From positions 895,185 through 959,184 of the forward strand of contig RQTK01000022.1 of the NCBI GenBank assembly GCA_003991915.1: a stretch of DNA of 64,000 bases. The letters run 5' to 3'. The DNA comes from Elysia chlorotica (taxonomy: Eukaryota > Mollusca > Gastropoda > Plakobranchidae). Both the position numbers and the translations under genes were made by a program. The first letter of the stretch is position 1, and each line of letters begins with the position of its first letter. Under the pieces are notes generated by a model. It searched no databases. It worked only from the letters and a program-made list of their open reading frames with translations, and was not told the DNA's origin. This document shows positions 24,901 to 36,175 of this stretch, in pieces.

Positions 24901-27900
24901 GGCCTATTAGTTGAGATTCTAGAATAGTATGTGTGTGGATATTTTTAAGCGCAACTTATAAAGTGTTTTTTTTTTTTTAACTTTATTTTTTAAATATGTT
25001 TTTATATGTGTGTGGTATTTACATAACCATGCAGTTAAATATGTCTTTTGATATCTGGAAAAGATTTATGTTAATTTTGCTCATTTCACAGTTGCTATAG
25101 GCAAAGAAACATATATAAATATATAAATTGTTGGCCAAATTATTTTGGATTCTCCATTTGATCTAACCCTTTCTTCTTTAAAATAATGCATTTTGCTATT
25201 GCTTCCATGAAGGCCACCCTCATGGAGATAAGAGACTTTTGTTATCGTTGAACAGCCCGTAAAATAGAACGCCTGGTGAAACCTGAATGGCAAGTTAGGG
25301 AGATCAAACTATTCCTGAATGGAGTCTATGACTTTCTATGCAAACTGCTAGGGTTGTCGGGCCCACAAGGGACATATCCTCAACGTGCTTGATGCCAAGG
25401 CGGCGATTGCATGCAGCCTCATCTGGTCCCTTGGACAATAGAACCGTTTTGGGTATCAGCGAAAGAAATCGAGCATTGCAGGAGAGTTGTGCCGACATCA
25501 AACAGGCTGGAAAATTTTTTCAATTGTACCATTGAATTTATCGCTCCTCCCTATCTGTATATTCTTCTCTGTGTCGTTTTGAAACAACCCACACGCTTCT
25601 TGAACAGGAGACCCATGCCTTAGATCTCTGCATAACCAGAAAACTTGATGTCAGCCTCACAAATGAGTTAAGAAATATGTCAGCAACTGGAGCTTGTTCT
25701 TGAACACCCAAGACAAGATAAGGCAGTTTGAAGGTTACTCTGTGCTCAGTGAAAGTCTGAATGATAACATCAATTAGACTAGACAGTTAACACAAACAAA
25801 AAAGACATTGATGGTATTTTAACCAAAGACGCACAATAATCAAACAGACACAAGGGTGCACAAATAATCCATTCATTTCAGACACAGAGTGTGATATTGA
25901 CATGGATACAACAGACCCAGTAACGCTTTGTGCCAAGATCATGTAGCTCTATCGTCCTGCAAACCAATGACTGTTGATGTGATTGCGTTGAGTCAGAGTG
26001 TCATTGATACATATATGACAATGATATTTTCCAAGAAGAAAAAAAACATTCCCAAAACAGCATATTCTCGAACACCACTGCATTCCATTCCTGAAACATT
26101 GTCACTTCGTGTTGGGCTTGCTGGGAAACCAGGTACTGAAAACAGTCGCCAAGCTATCCAAAAGCTACAGTCAAGAGACTGGTATTCAAAATAAAGTTGA
26201 AAGACCAAATTTGATTTTAGTCTCATCTTCTTCAGATCGCCCCTCATCTCAACATGAGTATACCTAGTCAAAAAAGAAAAGAACAGCCAAGAAAGCCAGT
26301 AATTGAGTAAAGATACACCTACCTGACTCAGGAACTTTGTAAAAAGTCATTTTTTATATATGCATTGAAGTTTTAACATGATTTTTATTTTTATTTTCCT
26401 TCACAAAAAACATTCCTGGTATAATATGAATGTTTGCAAGTATTCTAAAATGTTTGCGCTAAAAAAGGCTTCAATGCAAATATTTTTGTAGTACTAGTAG
26501 CCAAAACTGTAAATTTATACTTTAGAACATCGGCTTCCGACGCAAAAGGTCCAAGTTTGAGCCCTGGCGATTTCGCTCCCTACTAGTTGGATCGGTGTCA
26601 GTTTAATGTGACCGGCTGAGACAGGAGTCATGGTATCCCCGCCCTGTCTCGTGTGTGGCAGCACATAAAATTGTCAGACGCCAGTCTTGGGGTCCGTCCA
26701 CAATATAGCCTATATAGTGCTGATGTTGGACATTAAACCAACTCAACACAATAATAACTCAATACAGGTGAAAGAGTGACAATGAACTTGAGTGACAGGT
26801 TTGATATACATGTACAGAACAATTTCATGAAGTTTTTATCAAGCGGAATTGGCGCAGACGTTCATAATTTAAAGTAAAGTTAAAGTATTTAATGTCATTT
26901 ATTCTACTTTTTATACCTAATCTAGACATGAATATCTTTCAAACTATTATACTTAAACACACGTTTTTTGTTGTTGTTTTTTTCAATGACATTATTAAGA
27001 TAGCTCACTATTAATACTCATTAATATAGTGCATCAATTATGGGGGCACTAAATTCAGAAACAGACCTCAGCGCCGCACGTAACGGAGAGGTCAAGTGGC
27101 CTCCTCGTGAACCCCCTTAAGATAAGGCAATTATGTCCGCACACGCCTCGCCATAGCTCAACTAAAATTTCGCTCTTAGAGCGCTGTGCGTGAAGACTGA
27201 ATGGCTGTCAATTTTCATTCACTTGTTCAAATCATCTTTGACTTTGCCACTTTCTGGACATAGTTCATTGGAGTTTAATGAAGAGGATAATTTTATGTCA
27301 AATTAATTGACAGTTATGCTCTATGGGTACATCATTTTTAAAAAGATACCCGAGCCTTAAGTGTTTCACAGAGAATTCACTTTAAAGTTCAACTTATTTC
27401 ATTTCATTGAGGGTTTTTTTAGTTAGTAAATTTTCTGCCTGACTAATTATTTTTGTGAATAACACAATCAATGGTTTCCGCAGGTTCATGGCAAGGCACA
27501 TCAATGATCTTTATTCTCATGTTCAAAACTCGGACAGTAACAAGAAGAAGTCTGACTGGACCTGTATCTTGGACAGGGTGAAGAACCAGACCTTTCTACG
27601 GATTCTGTCTTGCTGTCAGATAGCAAGCAAGCTTACCTCACATTATAAGGTTAACATTTTCTGTCATTAACCCATAATTAACTTTGCATTGTAAATGCCA
27701 GTGATTGATGACATTTCTAGATTTACCACTGTATGGCAGATAATGGTGGAGGAAAAGTTCTCTATATTATTATTAGTTTCATTTTGATAAGGTTATAATT
27801 ATAGTTTTCTATATTTGGGACTCGGAAATCCTATCCAACAGTCTTCAAAAATTCAACACTTTCCCTGGTAATTCTCATATTTAAAAGAGAAAACACTAAC

Positions 27901-30900
27901 AAAAAATGCTAATCTCAATGTATAGGAAAGTGTCTGGAGTGATCAAAGATATGAAAAATATACTTGATACATCATAATTTGTTATATATTAACTCATTTA
28001 AGTCTCAGAACATTTGCGAGATTGTAGTTGAAGAGGACTTATAATTTATTCATACTTAATGAAATCGTTTATCAAAAGCATAATATTTCTTTGCAGTATT
28101 GCTTACCGTGAAGAAAATGGAAGCAATCACAATCTATGCGAAGTGATAAAATTGAGTATTTGTGTATTGCTCATGCACAGTATTTCTATAAACGATTTGA
28201 TATATTTTTAATTGTTTTTTTGTTTTTTTTATGTATGTGAAATTATTTCCAGGTGATAACTGTGAAACGTGCCCGAAAGTGTCTCCTTGAAGCCGGCTAC
28301 AGTTACTCAAATGAAAGCATAATCCAGTCTGAGATGAGAATTCTGAAAACCCTCTCATACAACGTGTCCAGAGAGAGTTGCTTGGACTTCATAGATATAT
28401 TATTGGAAATTTTGGGTAAAGATTTTTTTTACACATTCTATCTGTCAGTTTGTTTGCCTGTGTCTCTGTATGCCTGTTCCTATGTCTGTCTCTTTGTATC
28501 TCTGAATATCTGTTTTTGTCTGTCTGTATCTGTGAAGCAACCAGGTGAACCAGGCATAAGTTGGAATATGAAGTTTAGAGTTATTTATATTGTCTTTAGA
28601 AGCATCAAGAACGAAGTTGAAAAAATTATAATTCTAGCATTTCTAGATATTTCTTTTAGAAAAAGTTAATATAGAGAAGTTTTTCTATGTTAAGGGTACT
28701 CTAAATCAAAACCTCTTTAAGCAAGTTAAGCTGGTTACCTCACATTGTATCTTTACAGATGCGCAGAGCACTCCCTTGTGCCTAATTTGATAATTTGGAC
28801 ATATTCTGTGCATGGTATTGGTATGATTGCACATTCACCTTTTCCATAAAAAAAAGTATACAGCATTTCTTGCTATTAATGCTTTGATTTTTTATTCATT
28901 TTTTACAGGTTATAATGCAGGGAAAGATGTGCTCAACGTGAAAGTGTACCATGACACTGCTATAAAGATCTTGACTCTAATCTGCCTAAACAGACATCAG
29001 ATTTATGACAGGCTCTACCTGAACACTGCTAGAATGTATGCGGGTGTACTGGTGTCCTCTCAAGAACAAAAGTAAGTGCAGGAAGAAAGAAAAAAAAGGA
29101 TTTTTTGAAACCTTGACAAGTATCAGAATTATAGTCAGTCTGATTAACGTTCCCCAATGATGTTAATTTTAACCAGATTGGCTATGATTCTGATACATTA
29201 TTAGGCTTTAAAAAATCCCATTGATATGATGCAGGATAAAAAATAAATAATAGAATTTTTCAAATTAGAGTTCGTCTGGTTAAAGTTAACAACATTGAAG
29301 CAGAATATTTTGTTCAATTAAAGCAAGATTTTACCTTAACCAAGGCAAAAGATGTGAAGGAAATTAATCTTTTTTTTTTACGAGGTTAACGATTTTTCTT
29401 AATGTAAAAAAAAAAGAATTTTTGGAGGAAACATGCATTTCTGCTTTCAATCATTAGGTTCAAAAAAACTTTTTACAGCGATCAATCATTAACAGATGTT
29501 TAAGTAGTTCAAACTGAGCGCAAATTTAGTTAAATCAGTGGTTTGCAAACCAATTTTTTACTTTTTAATTTTATATAAATAAACTCTTTCCTACAAAACA
29601 TATAAATGAAAAAATTACATATTTGGAAAGATGCAGTCTTTTTGCCTTGAAAAATATTCATTTTTACTTGTTTTTGTTTTGTTGTACCATTGTTTTTGTG
29701 ATTTGAAAGATAGGTGCAATCGAGCGTGTTTGGGTGTCTTTAACAGCTACTGGCATCCAGGAGCTCAATGGAGCCAAGGCATATTATACATTATTTTAAA
29801 GATACGAATCTGCTCTTTTAATTGATATCATCAAAGTTTGTGTATCTAGATTAATTACTTGTAAAATTTTGGTGAAAACTTTTCAAATGCGCCATAAAAT
29901 GGTTAAATCTAACTGATTTTAAAATTGTTTTAGCTAAGTAGAGTTAGCAATTAGCATTGTTTTGCTTGCTATGTCATAGTATGTGACTGATAAATGTAGC
30001 TTTTTTCTTTGATTTTTAGTGATTTTTTGAAAATGTCAATAAATCTCAGGAATTCTTTAAGGAGGATGCCAGAAAAAATCGAGCTTGTTGTCAATATTGT
30101 TTACGTATACTCCAAAAAGTTTTGTATATGCGAAATATCACACAATTTTGTTTTATGGGAGTCCAAAGTTTTCGTTTCGCTCATACCATAACTTAGCTAG
30201 TTTTTTAGCTAGAAAAAAAAAATTATAATTCTGTGATCTGTAGACAAAGATGCATACTTTAAATTTAAAGTTTAAAAGTTTTAACTAAGTTTGATTTATT
30301 AAAATTTTCGGTTTGGACTACCTAGTTTTAAAACTTTTCAACTTTCTGTATGATATAGTCTTAATTTGTATTTATACACAGCTCATGTAGTCGTTTGAGA
30401 GAAGAAGAAGATGCAGGATTCAATTTTGACTCTTTTCATATGTCTTTTTTAAAGAAAATTAAATTGTAGAATAAGACTTTGTATCGTTTAACTTCTCCCA
30501 TTGCTGGGATGCAATAGTTTCTGACACTAAATCCTCTTTAAACCTTTCTCCAATAGAGTTAAATCATAGAAATGTTCCACGTTTCCTGGATTTTGCTGAA
30601 TATGTCGTTCCATGGTCAGTTTATATTTATGAGATAGTCTGATAAATATGACAAATTTATGATTGGCTTTAGGGCCCACAGATATGAATGTACAGCCCAT
30701 ATGATCAGCCATCAACGCTTTGAGAGGTAATCGAACTTCTAATGACATTATTGATATAGGACAATCAAACACCTTGCACTGTCCCCAGGAGACAGCTAGC
30801 TGTTGTGACCTGTGATAAGATGCTCCTGGCTGTGGGGACTGTGGCTGCAGCTGTCCACCTCAATGATGACAGTCTGTCGCATCAGGTGAGTTTGGTTGTT

Positions 30901-31499
30901 GCTTATCGTCCAACAAGGTCAGCACTTTATCTGCCGTATTGTGGATGAGCCCGAAGATAAGCGTCTAACAATTGCATGTGCTACCACACATGAGACAGTG
31001 CGGGGAGACAGGACTTCTGTCTCAGGTGTCCACCTTACACTTACACAGATTTAACCAGTAGGGGACAAAATTAGACAGATATATTTTTTTACCAATCATG
31101 GGTTTGAACTGAGGACCACCTGATTGGGAGACCAACGCTCTACCCACTAGGTGAGAAGATTGATCGCTAGTGCTTGGACCATTTTTTTAAAAGTTTAGAA
31201 ATACCAAAATTAGATCCTGTTCTCTTCGTCTTATGTTAATAATTGGTCCTTTTACAAATAATGTTTGTATCTTTAACATCAAAACTAAAGTAGCTTTTTT
31301 AGTAATATTACAAGACAAATGTTGCATTTATGTTGATAATGTCTCGTTCTTAATTCCTCATCAGATAATCCTACAGCTGCACAAGATCAGTGCGGTGCCA
31401 GTAGAGGATATACAAGAGTTTTGTAAAGTGATAGTCATGGGTTTGCAAGACTTTGTAGATCAGGCAGAGACTGGCAGTTGCCTTGATGAGAGTAAATGA
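21988..31499 (+). CDS. CNTD1: CNTD1 (cyclin N-terminal domain-containing protein 1), COSA-1 relative
   Basis: Seven coding exons: 21988-22152, 22649-22752, 27484-27649, 28253-28415, 28909-29071, 30789-30885, 31365-31499 (stop TGA). Phases join exactly and give 330 residues, the same length as human CNTD1. The cyclin-box helices are clear: ALDLFDRFMARHINDLY (about 85-101), LRILSCCQIASKLTSHYK, then KCLLEAGYSYSNESIIQSE with LKTLSYNVS, and a C-terminal half with LLAVGTVAAAVHLNDD, close to the human LLAVGIIAASAF. Known role: CNTD1, like worm COSA-1, marks and matures meiotic crossovers in the nucleus. The third exon ends at a weak donor (AAG|GTTAAC). The start is the first ATG of the open frame; the first 55 residues are poorly conserved. 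The second intron (4.7 kb) carries a retroelement. Confidence 0.92.
22760..24300 (+). mobile_element. Decayed RNase H-bearing non-LTR retrotransposon in CNTD1 intron 2
   Basis: With frameshifts and stops the plus strand reads as the end of a Jockey-like ORF2. It begins with LEKLNKEQNAGLRMISTK, continues with KRLQHHPMPTNMS, and then shows the RNase H motifs in order: VYTDGSPENATINGGTGIVI (23270-23330), FHAELHAIQEA (23390-23422), and LPGNEVADMFAKEG (23578-23620). A C-terminal segment with LWGTLETLQR (near 23950) follows. The reverse transcriptase is absent, so it is a 5'-truncated, dead copy. Homology starts within about 25 bases of the exon-2 splice donor. Confidence 0.75.
24301..26530 (+). 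other. Unexplained repeat-like part of CNTD1 intron 2
   Basis: Two stretches (24640-24790 and 25240-26280) are richer in GC than their surroundings and show short open frames in different phases, such as MQTARVVGPTRDISS at 25338. This looks like further decayed mobile DNA, but I recognise no protein family in it. Confidence 0.35.
26531..26750 (+). mobile_element. tRNA-derived SINE (family A) in CNTD1 intron 2
   Basis: A B-box-like AAGTTTGAGCCCTGGC is followed by the family body: GATCGGTGTCAGTTTAATGT, GAGACAGGAGTCATGGTATC, GTGTGTGGCAGCACATAAAA, TTGTCAGACGCCAGTCTTGG, CAATATAGCC and the tail ATTAAACCAACTCAAC. This is one of the best preserved copies. Confidence 0.75.
30916..31153 (-). mobile_element. 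tRNA-derived SINE (family A) in CNTD1 intron 6
   Basis: Read on the minus strand the head is clear: CTAGTGGGTAGAGCGTTGGT (A box) and CCTCAGTTCAAACCCATGA (B box), 31 bases apart, followed by GTCCCCTACTGG and the family body with GAGACAGAAGTCCTGTCTCC. It shows best that family A is tRNA-derived. Confidence 0.75.
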
Positions 31500-31545
31500 A
31501 TTATTCACGTGTAATGCAATTTAATATTATGTATATTTCAATGAT

Positions 31546-31551
31546 AATAAA
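31546..31551 (+). terminator. Candidate poly(A) signal of CNTD1
   Basis: AATAAA 47 bases after the stop codon. Short 3' UTR if used. Confidence 0.5.
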
Positions 31552-32454
31552 AAAAATAGATTGAGATATGGAAATTTCAAAAAGAGCACTGGTATTAGTG
31601 GTAGTGGTATTTTATCACCACATCAACAATGAAACAAAACCAAATTAATTATTTCAAAAGTAAGTACACATTTTCTACAAGATAAGATATTTTCATGCAC
31701 TGGTTACCTAGAAAATACCCTTTAAAGTTTTTAGTTGTTGAAAAATATCTGTATTTACATTATTATTCACAATAACCAGAATAACCATAAATATAAGCAA
31801 TTTTCTATACTTTGATTGAAATATTTTGTGTGTGTCAAGGAGCAACCATAAATCTCATAGCAAACTGTACACAATGAATGGAATTAAATGTTTTATGTTA
31901 AAATCTTCAAAATTAATACATTGAATTGCTTAGCACCTATCACTGTGATATGGCCTTGTGATAAAGCCTTTGGCTTAACTTTTACCGTAGTGTAAAATTT
32001 GCTTATGCAATTTTTTTTATATACAGGAATGTATGTACATGTACTTATTACTACTACAATGTATTAAGAAAGAAAAAAACCCATCTAAATTATAGCATCA
32101 TAGCAGAGTTTTTATAGGTCTGCTTTGATTTTAGTTTTTGGTTTGCACAAAAAAAAAAGATTATCCACAATAAATGCTCTGTGATCATTTACAATTGATT
32201 GTTTCAAATCCATGTTTTTTTTTTTTAATACAGGCCTCTGTGATATAGTCACTGAATTATTATTTAAGCCTTATTGTTTTGTAGTTTGACATATTTTATT
32301 TGAAAAATAGTACATTGCGCTTCCTTTCTTGATATGAGTAAGTCCATAGTCAAGTTTGGTTGCATGTGATATTCCTTGTCCAGTGATAAAAAATCTCATT
32401 TGTCATAAAATAAGATATATCTCACGGTTTCAGCATGGGGAAATTGAAACCATT

Positions 32455-32560
32455 ACTTGAGTGACGGCAAAAATAAAGTGCGATGAAGAAAAGTATGGCA
32501 ATTTACCCCATAAAATGCTATTTGGTTAGCACAATCAGAACCTGCATCTTGATTCCCCTA
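32455..32560 (+). mobile_element. SINE family B, 3' fragment
   Basis: Matches 5600-5700 by order of words: TTGAGT-ACGGCA, AATAAAGTGCGATGAAGAAA, AGTATGGCAATTTACC, TTTGGTTAGCACAATCAGAA. The tRNA-like head is not recognisable here. Confidence 0.5.
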
Positions 32561-33870
32561 CGATCTGTCAAGAGCATGGGATCAACTTTTCATTTACTAT
32601 CCTTAAGGTATAGTGAGATTTATTTAATTTATATCTTTTCAGTGGAAACAGTAAAGTCATTTTTTTGTTTGTTGTTGGGATAAATACATGTACTTTCCAA
32701 CTGATCTGGCTCTATTGTACCTGTAAGTGAAGCTATAATTAATGATTGATACATTAGAGGGATCGATAAAGAATTGTTTTTCAGAAGAATCGGTGTCCAT
32801 TTAGCTTGTCAATCCAAGATGTGTTATCCTTTTAAATTATTGTTTGTATATTATTATATCATGAACTTCAGCTGTTAATAATAAATCATTTTTTAACCGT
32901 TTTAAACCCTTATTTGACTGTGATATTTGACATTTCTCCCCAAAAAGGTTTTAGTGGACTTTTTATATGGTTTAGTTAACATTGGTCATGGTAGCTTTGT
33001 AATATTGCTACTTTCTGTTTTGCTTCAACATTATAATTTAAATGTTTAAATGGATGGCACCGCCTACTTGCTGATTTTATTCTTCATTGGTTAAATATTG
33101 TTCTTAATGTTTTCTTCAACTCCAATTTGGCCAGTAAATTAAGATGGTTGTTTTCATTTTTTGTTGATTTTAAGATAAGAAAATAAAACAAAAATTGTGA
33201 TAGCCATCGTTTCTGAGTTTTGCACACATGAAAAAGTGTCTTTATACAAGTGATAAATCTTTTGTAAGGATCCCACATTTAACAAAACTATTACTTTATT
33301 AAGTAAATGCAGGAAAAATAAATTCATGTGTCTGGCAAAATCTGAACCTGTGTCAATAAGATTGAGAATGGCTATATAACTATGTCATGAAGGATGAGGG
33401 AGCAATTCAAATGGCTTTCATACTTTAATAACAAATGCTTTGTAATTATACTAGGGATAACATTTAAAGATATTCCCCTCCGTGCATGAAGTGGAGAACA
33501 GGGATATTTCAGGCAGTAACAGTGCGTGACTTGGCCATACTATATTATTGTATCGCTAATGTTAATTAAGATTGCCCACACATCATCATCATAAACTCAT
33601 AAGCACAAATGACAAATCCTTTTTTCCGACAATTGTTGTAATTGCATATGATCCACTGAAGTAGAATGTACAGATTCTTGGGATTGTTTTATTTTGTTTG
33701 TTCTTACGTTTTCTCTTTTCCTACATGATTTCATCTAGTATTAGTAGTATGCCTTACAGGTACATATACTTTGATACATTTATTAATTTTGTTGAAAGAA
33801 ATATTTCTCAATATAGAAACTTAATTTATTCTACCCCAAAAGTTAATGGTAATAACTAGTTAGAACAAAG

Positions 33871-33871
<1 letters not shown>

Positions 33872-33899
<28 letters not shown>
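33872..33899. repeat. (CA)n microsatellite
   Basis: About 28 bases of pure CA dinucleotide. Confidence 0.95.
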
Positions 33900-33901
<2 letters not shown>

Positions 33902-34524
33902 TGATAAGGTATTTTAATTTTTTTTTTCTATCTCTTGCCAACTCCAATTTTTTAGGCCTATTTGTTGAATATAACTCTTGTGATTAATTAAAGGTGATTT
34001 CATTTTCTATGAGTTAATTTATGATGGATTCACTTGCTTTTGCTGCCTTTTAAATGTATTTTGGCAAATTAAAATTTTGTTTGAAAAATTTTATTTACAC
34101 TATAATAAAAGACACAACAGTTATAGTAAGTACTTGTCAAGAGTTTTTGTGATATGTCAGTAGTGTTCAATGAGTTTTTGCATGCATGTCTGAATGGTGA
34201 ATTAGATATTAAACTGCCAAATGCAACCACATGGAATTTATTATATATGCAACAACAAAGAAAAGGGACAAAAATGTTAATTTTATTAATTTAAACGCTG
34301 CAAGCAAATGCTTAATTTGCATCTTGCCTTTTTTCACTCAAACAGAAGCATTGCTCAGGCCTTACGAAAACTGTTCACTACTAGTACCAGGACATAGAGG
34401 AGGATAAAACTTGAATTCAGTCGGCAGCCAAGACTTCGGTCAGATTCAAAGAACCTTGGTCTTTGGTCAGAGAAGACATCTTATTCTTATTTAACATCTT
34501 GCACTGTGATGAAGATCTTACACA

Positions 34525-34823
34525 GGAAGACCTCAGATCAGTATATCACTTGATCGGTCACACACAAACGCCAATCCAAGTAGCAGTAACAGGGTAAACG
34601 AGAGGAGGCCTATGCAGATATTGAACTGGCAACCCCTCAATTCTGGTGCCCCTTATGCTAGACTAAAGGAAGACCTTAGATCAGTATATCACTTGATCGA
34701 TCACACACAAATGCCAATCCAAGTAGCAGTAACACTAACAGGGTAAAAATAAGGAGGCCTAAGCGGATATTGAACAGGCAACCTCTCAATTCTGGGCCCC
34801 TAATGCTAGACTAAAGGAAGACC
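34525..34823. repeat. Tandem duplication of a SINE-like unit (about 145 bp)
   Basis: Units 34525-34667 and 34668-34814 share GAAGACCT-AGATCAGTATA, CCAATCCAAGTAGCAGTAAC and CTAATGCTAGACTAAAGG-like ends, and a third unit begins at 34815. On the minus strand a box-like TTGCCAGTTCAATATC suggests a tRNA-related head. Confidence 0.75.
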
Positions 34824-34869
34824 TTATATAGGCTCCCTATTCCTCATTCCTTTAGCAATAGTATTGCTG

Positions 34870-35860
34870 TTTTTAGTGTTAACAAAGCAGGTAGAGCGGG
34901 TCACTGACCGATCACGTTGGTTCCTGGGTACAGGGTATAAAACAAAACAAAAAAACCCAAGACTGGACGAGATAGAAAAGGTGGGAGAGAAAAGTAAGGG
35001 GAGGGGGTAAAGAAGCATAGAGTGAATGATATATTATTAAAAGGGGTGGTGAGGGGGATAGAAGCTAAAGAAAGACGGAAAACAGAAAATAAGTAGTGTG
35101 GTGTTAGTACATTATAGTCGATGGAGGAGAGAGAGAAATAGGAAAGACAAAGAATGAGAGGGAAGAAGGAACAGACAGAAAAATAGAGATATAGAGAATT
35201 GAAATAATATTTAATTAAAGCTTATTTTTTTAACGGACTTAAAAATTCACAACAAGCGTGATCAGCTCTGGTGTTTATTATTTTAGGCCTATTTTATAAT
35301 GTATTATATCACCATGCATTTTGTATCAAAATGCCCATCAATGGAAAGCATAAAACCAGCAAGAGCTAATTATACTAGAGTGTTTGCTTTTCAGAATGTA
35401 ATGGCAAATAAAATTATGCATTTTTATACTTTAATCATAATAGCGGACCATGTGATTGTGAACGCAATGGATCCATTTTTTATACCAGTGGCTGCACTGC
35501 ACTTAATAAGTTAATTAAATTTAAAACGATTTGAAAAAAAAATTATCACACACACACACACAAACTGTCCCAGGCTTTAGTAAAAAAAACGATTTATTCT
35601 CTGGGTGTGATTGCAAACTGAATACTAAATCCAAGGTGGTATGGTCTAACTGATTTTGTTTGTTTGTTGTTTTTTTAATTATGCATGTGTTAATAAAGCT
35701 ATAAATTTTGGCCCTATGACTAGCAGAAGAAGAGTCTTTAGTACACTGAGGAGATAGAGGAGGAGAATCGCCCCACCCAAGTCAATGCTCTGATACTCTG
35801 TACCCAAGAACGAACCTAAGTGATCAGCACCTTGTGTCTACCTGCTTTGTTAAGAAACGC
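34870..35860. repeat. Pair of inverted tRNA-like SINE heads
   Basis: AACAAAGCAGGTAGAGCGG with GTTGGTTCCTGGGTACAGGG at 34880-34938 (+) recurs in reverse complement near 35790-35860 (AACAAAGCAGGTAGACAC, AGGTTCGTTCTTGGGTACAG). The two heads face opposite directions about 0.9 kb apart. They differ from families A and B. Confidence 0.5.
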
Positions 35861-36034
35861 TACCAGTAGCCTATATATGGGTTTATTTGTGTTAAGCCTG
35901 TATAAAGATGGGCAATCCGAAGATTCAAGACTTAATCTAATAAAAAATATTTAAGGATCTAAATCCAACTTTTCGATTAGTCTTAGGTGCGATGTTAATC
36001 TGTGGGCCTACCGAATGATTTCCTGGCTCAAAAT

Positions 36035-36175
36035 CATTTTCCATAACTCTTTAATCACAAAATATAGCGCAAAAAAAACAACCCTCTTTTCATAGATCCT
36101 TCTAAAACCCTCCTTCAAAACATGGAATGGGCATGCAGGCTTAAAAAGTTAATGGCAAAAAGCAAATTTGTTTTG
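36035..36175 (-). repeat. Unclassified dispersed repeat
   Basis: Reverse complement resembles 52503-52680: shared words are GCATGCCCATTCCAT, AGGGTTTTAGAAGGATCTAT and TGTGATTAA. No coding capacity. Confidence 0.55.

Noticed and set aside
28253..28669. 138-residue single-exon protein
   Set aside because: Only the first 54 residues are coding (CNTD1 exon 4); the rest is read-through into the intron past the GTAAAG donor.
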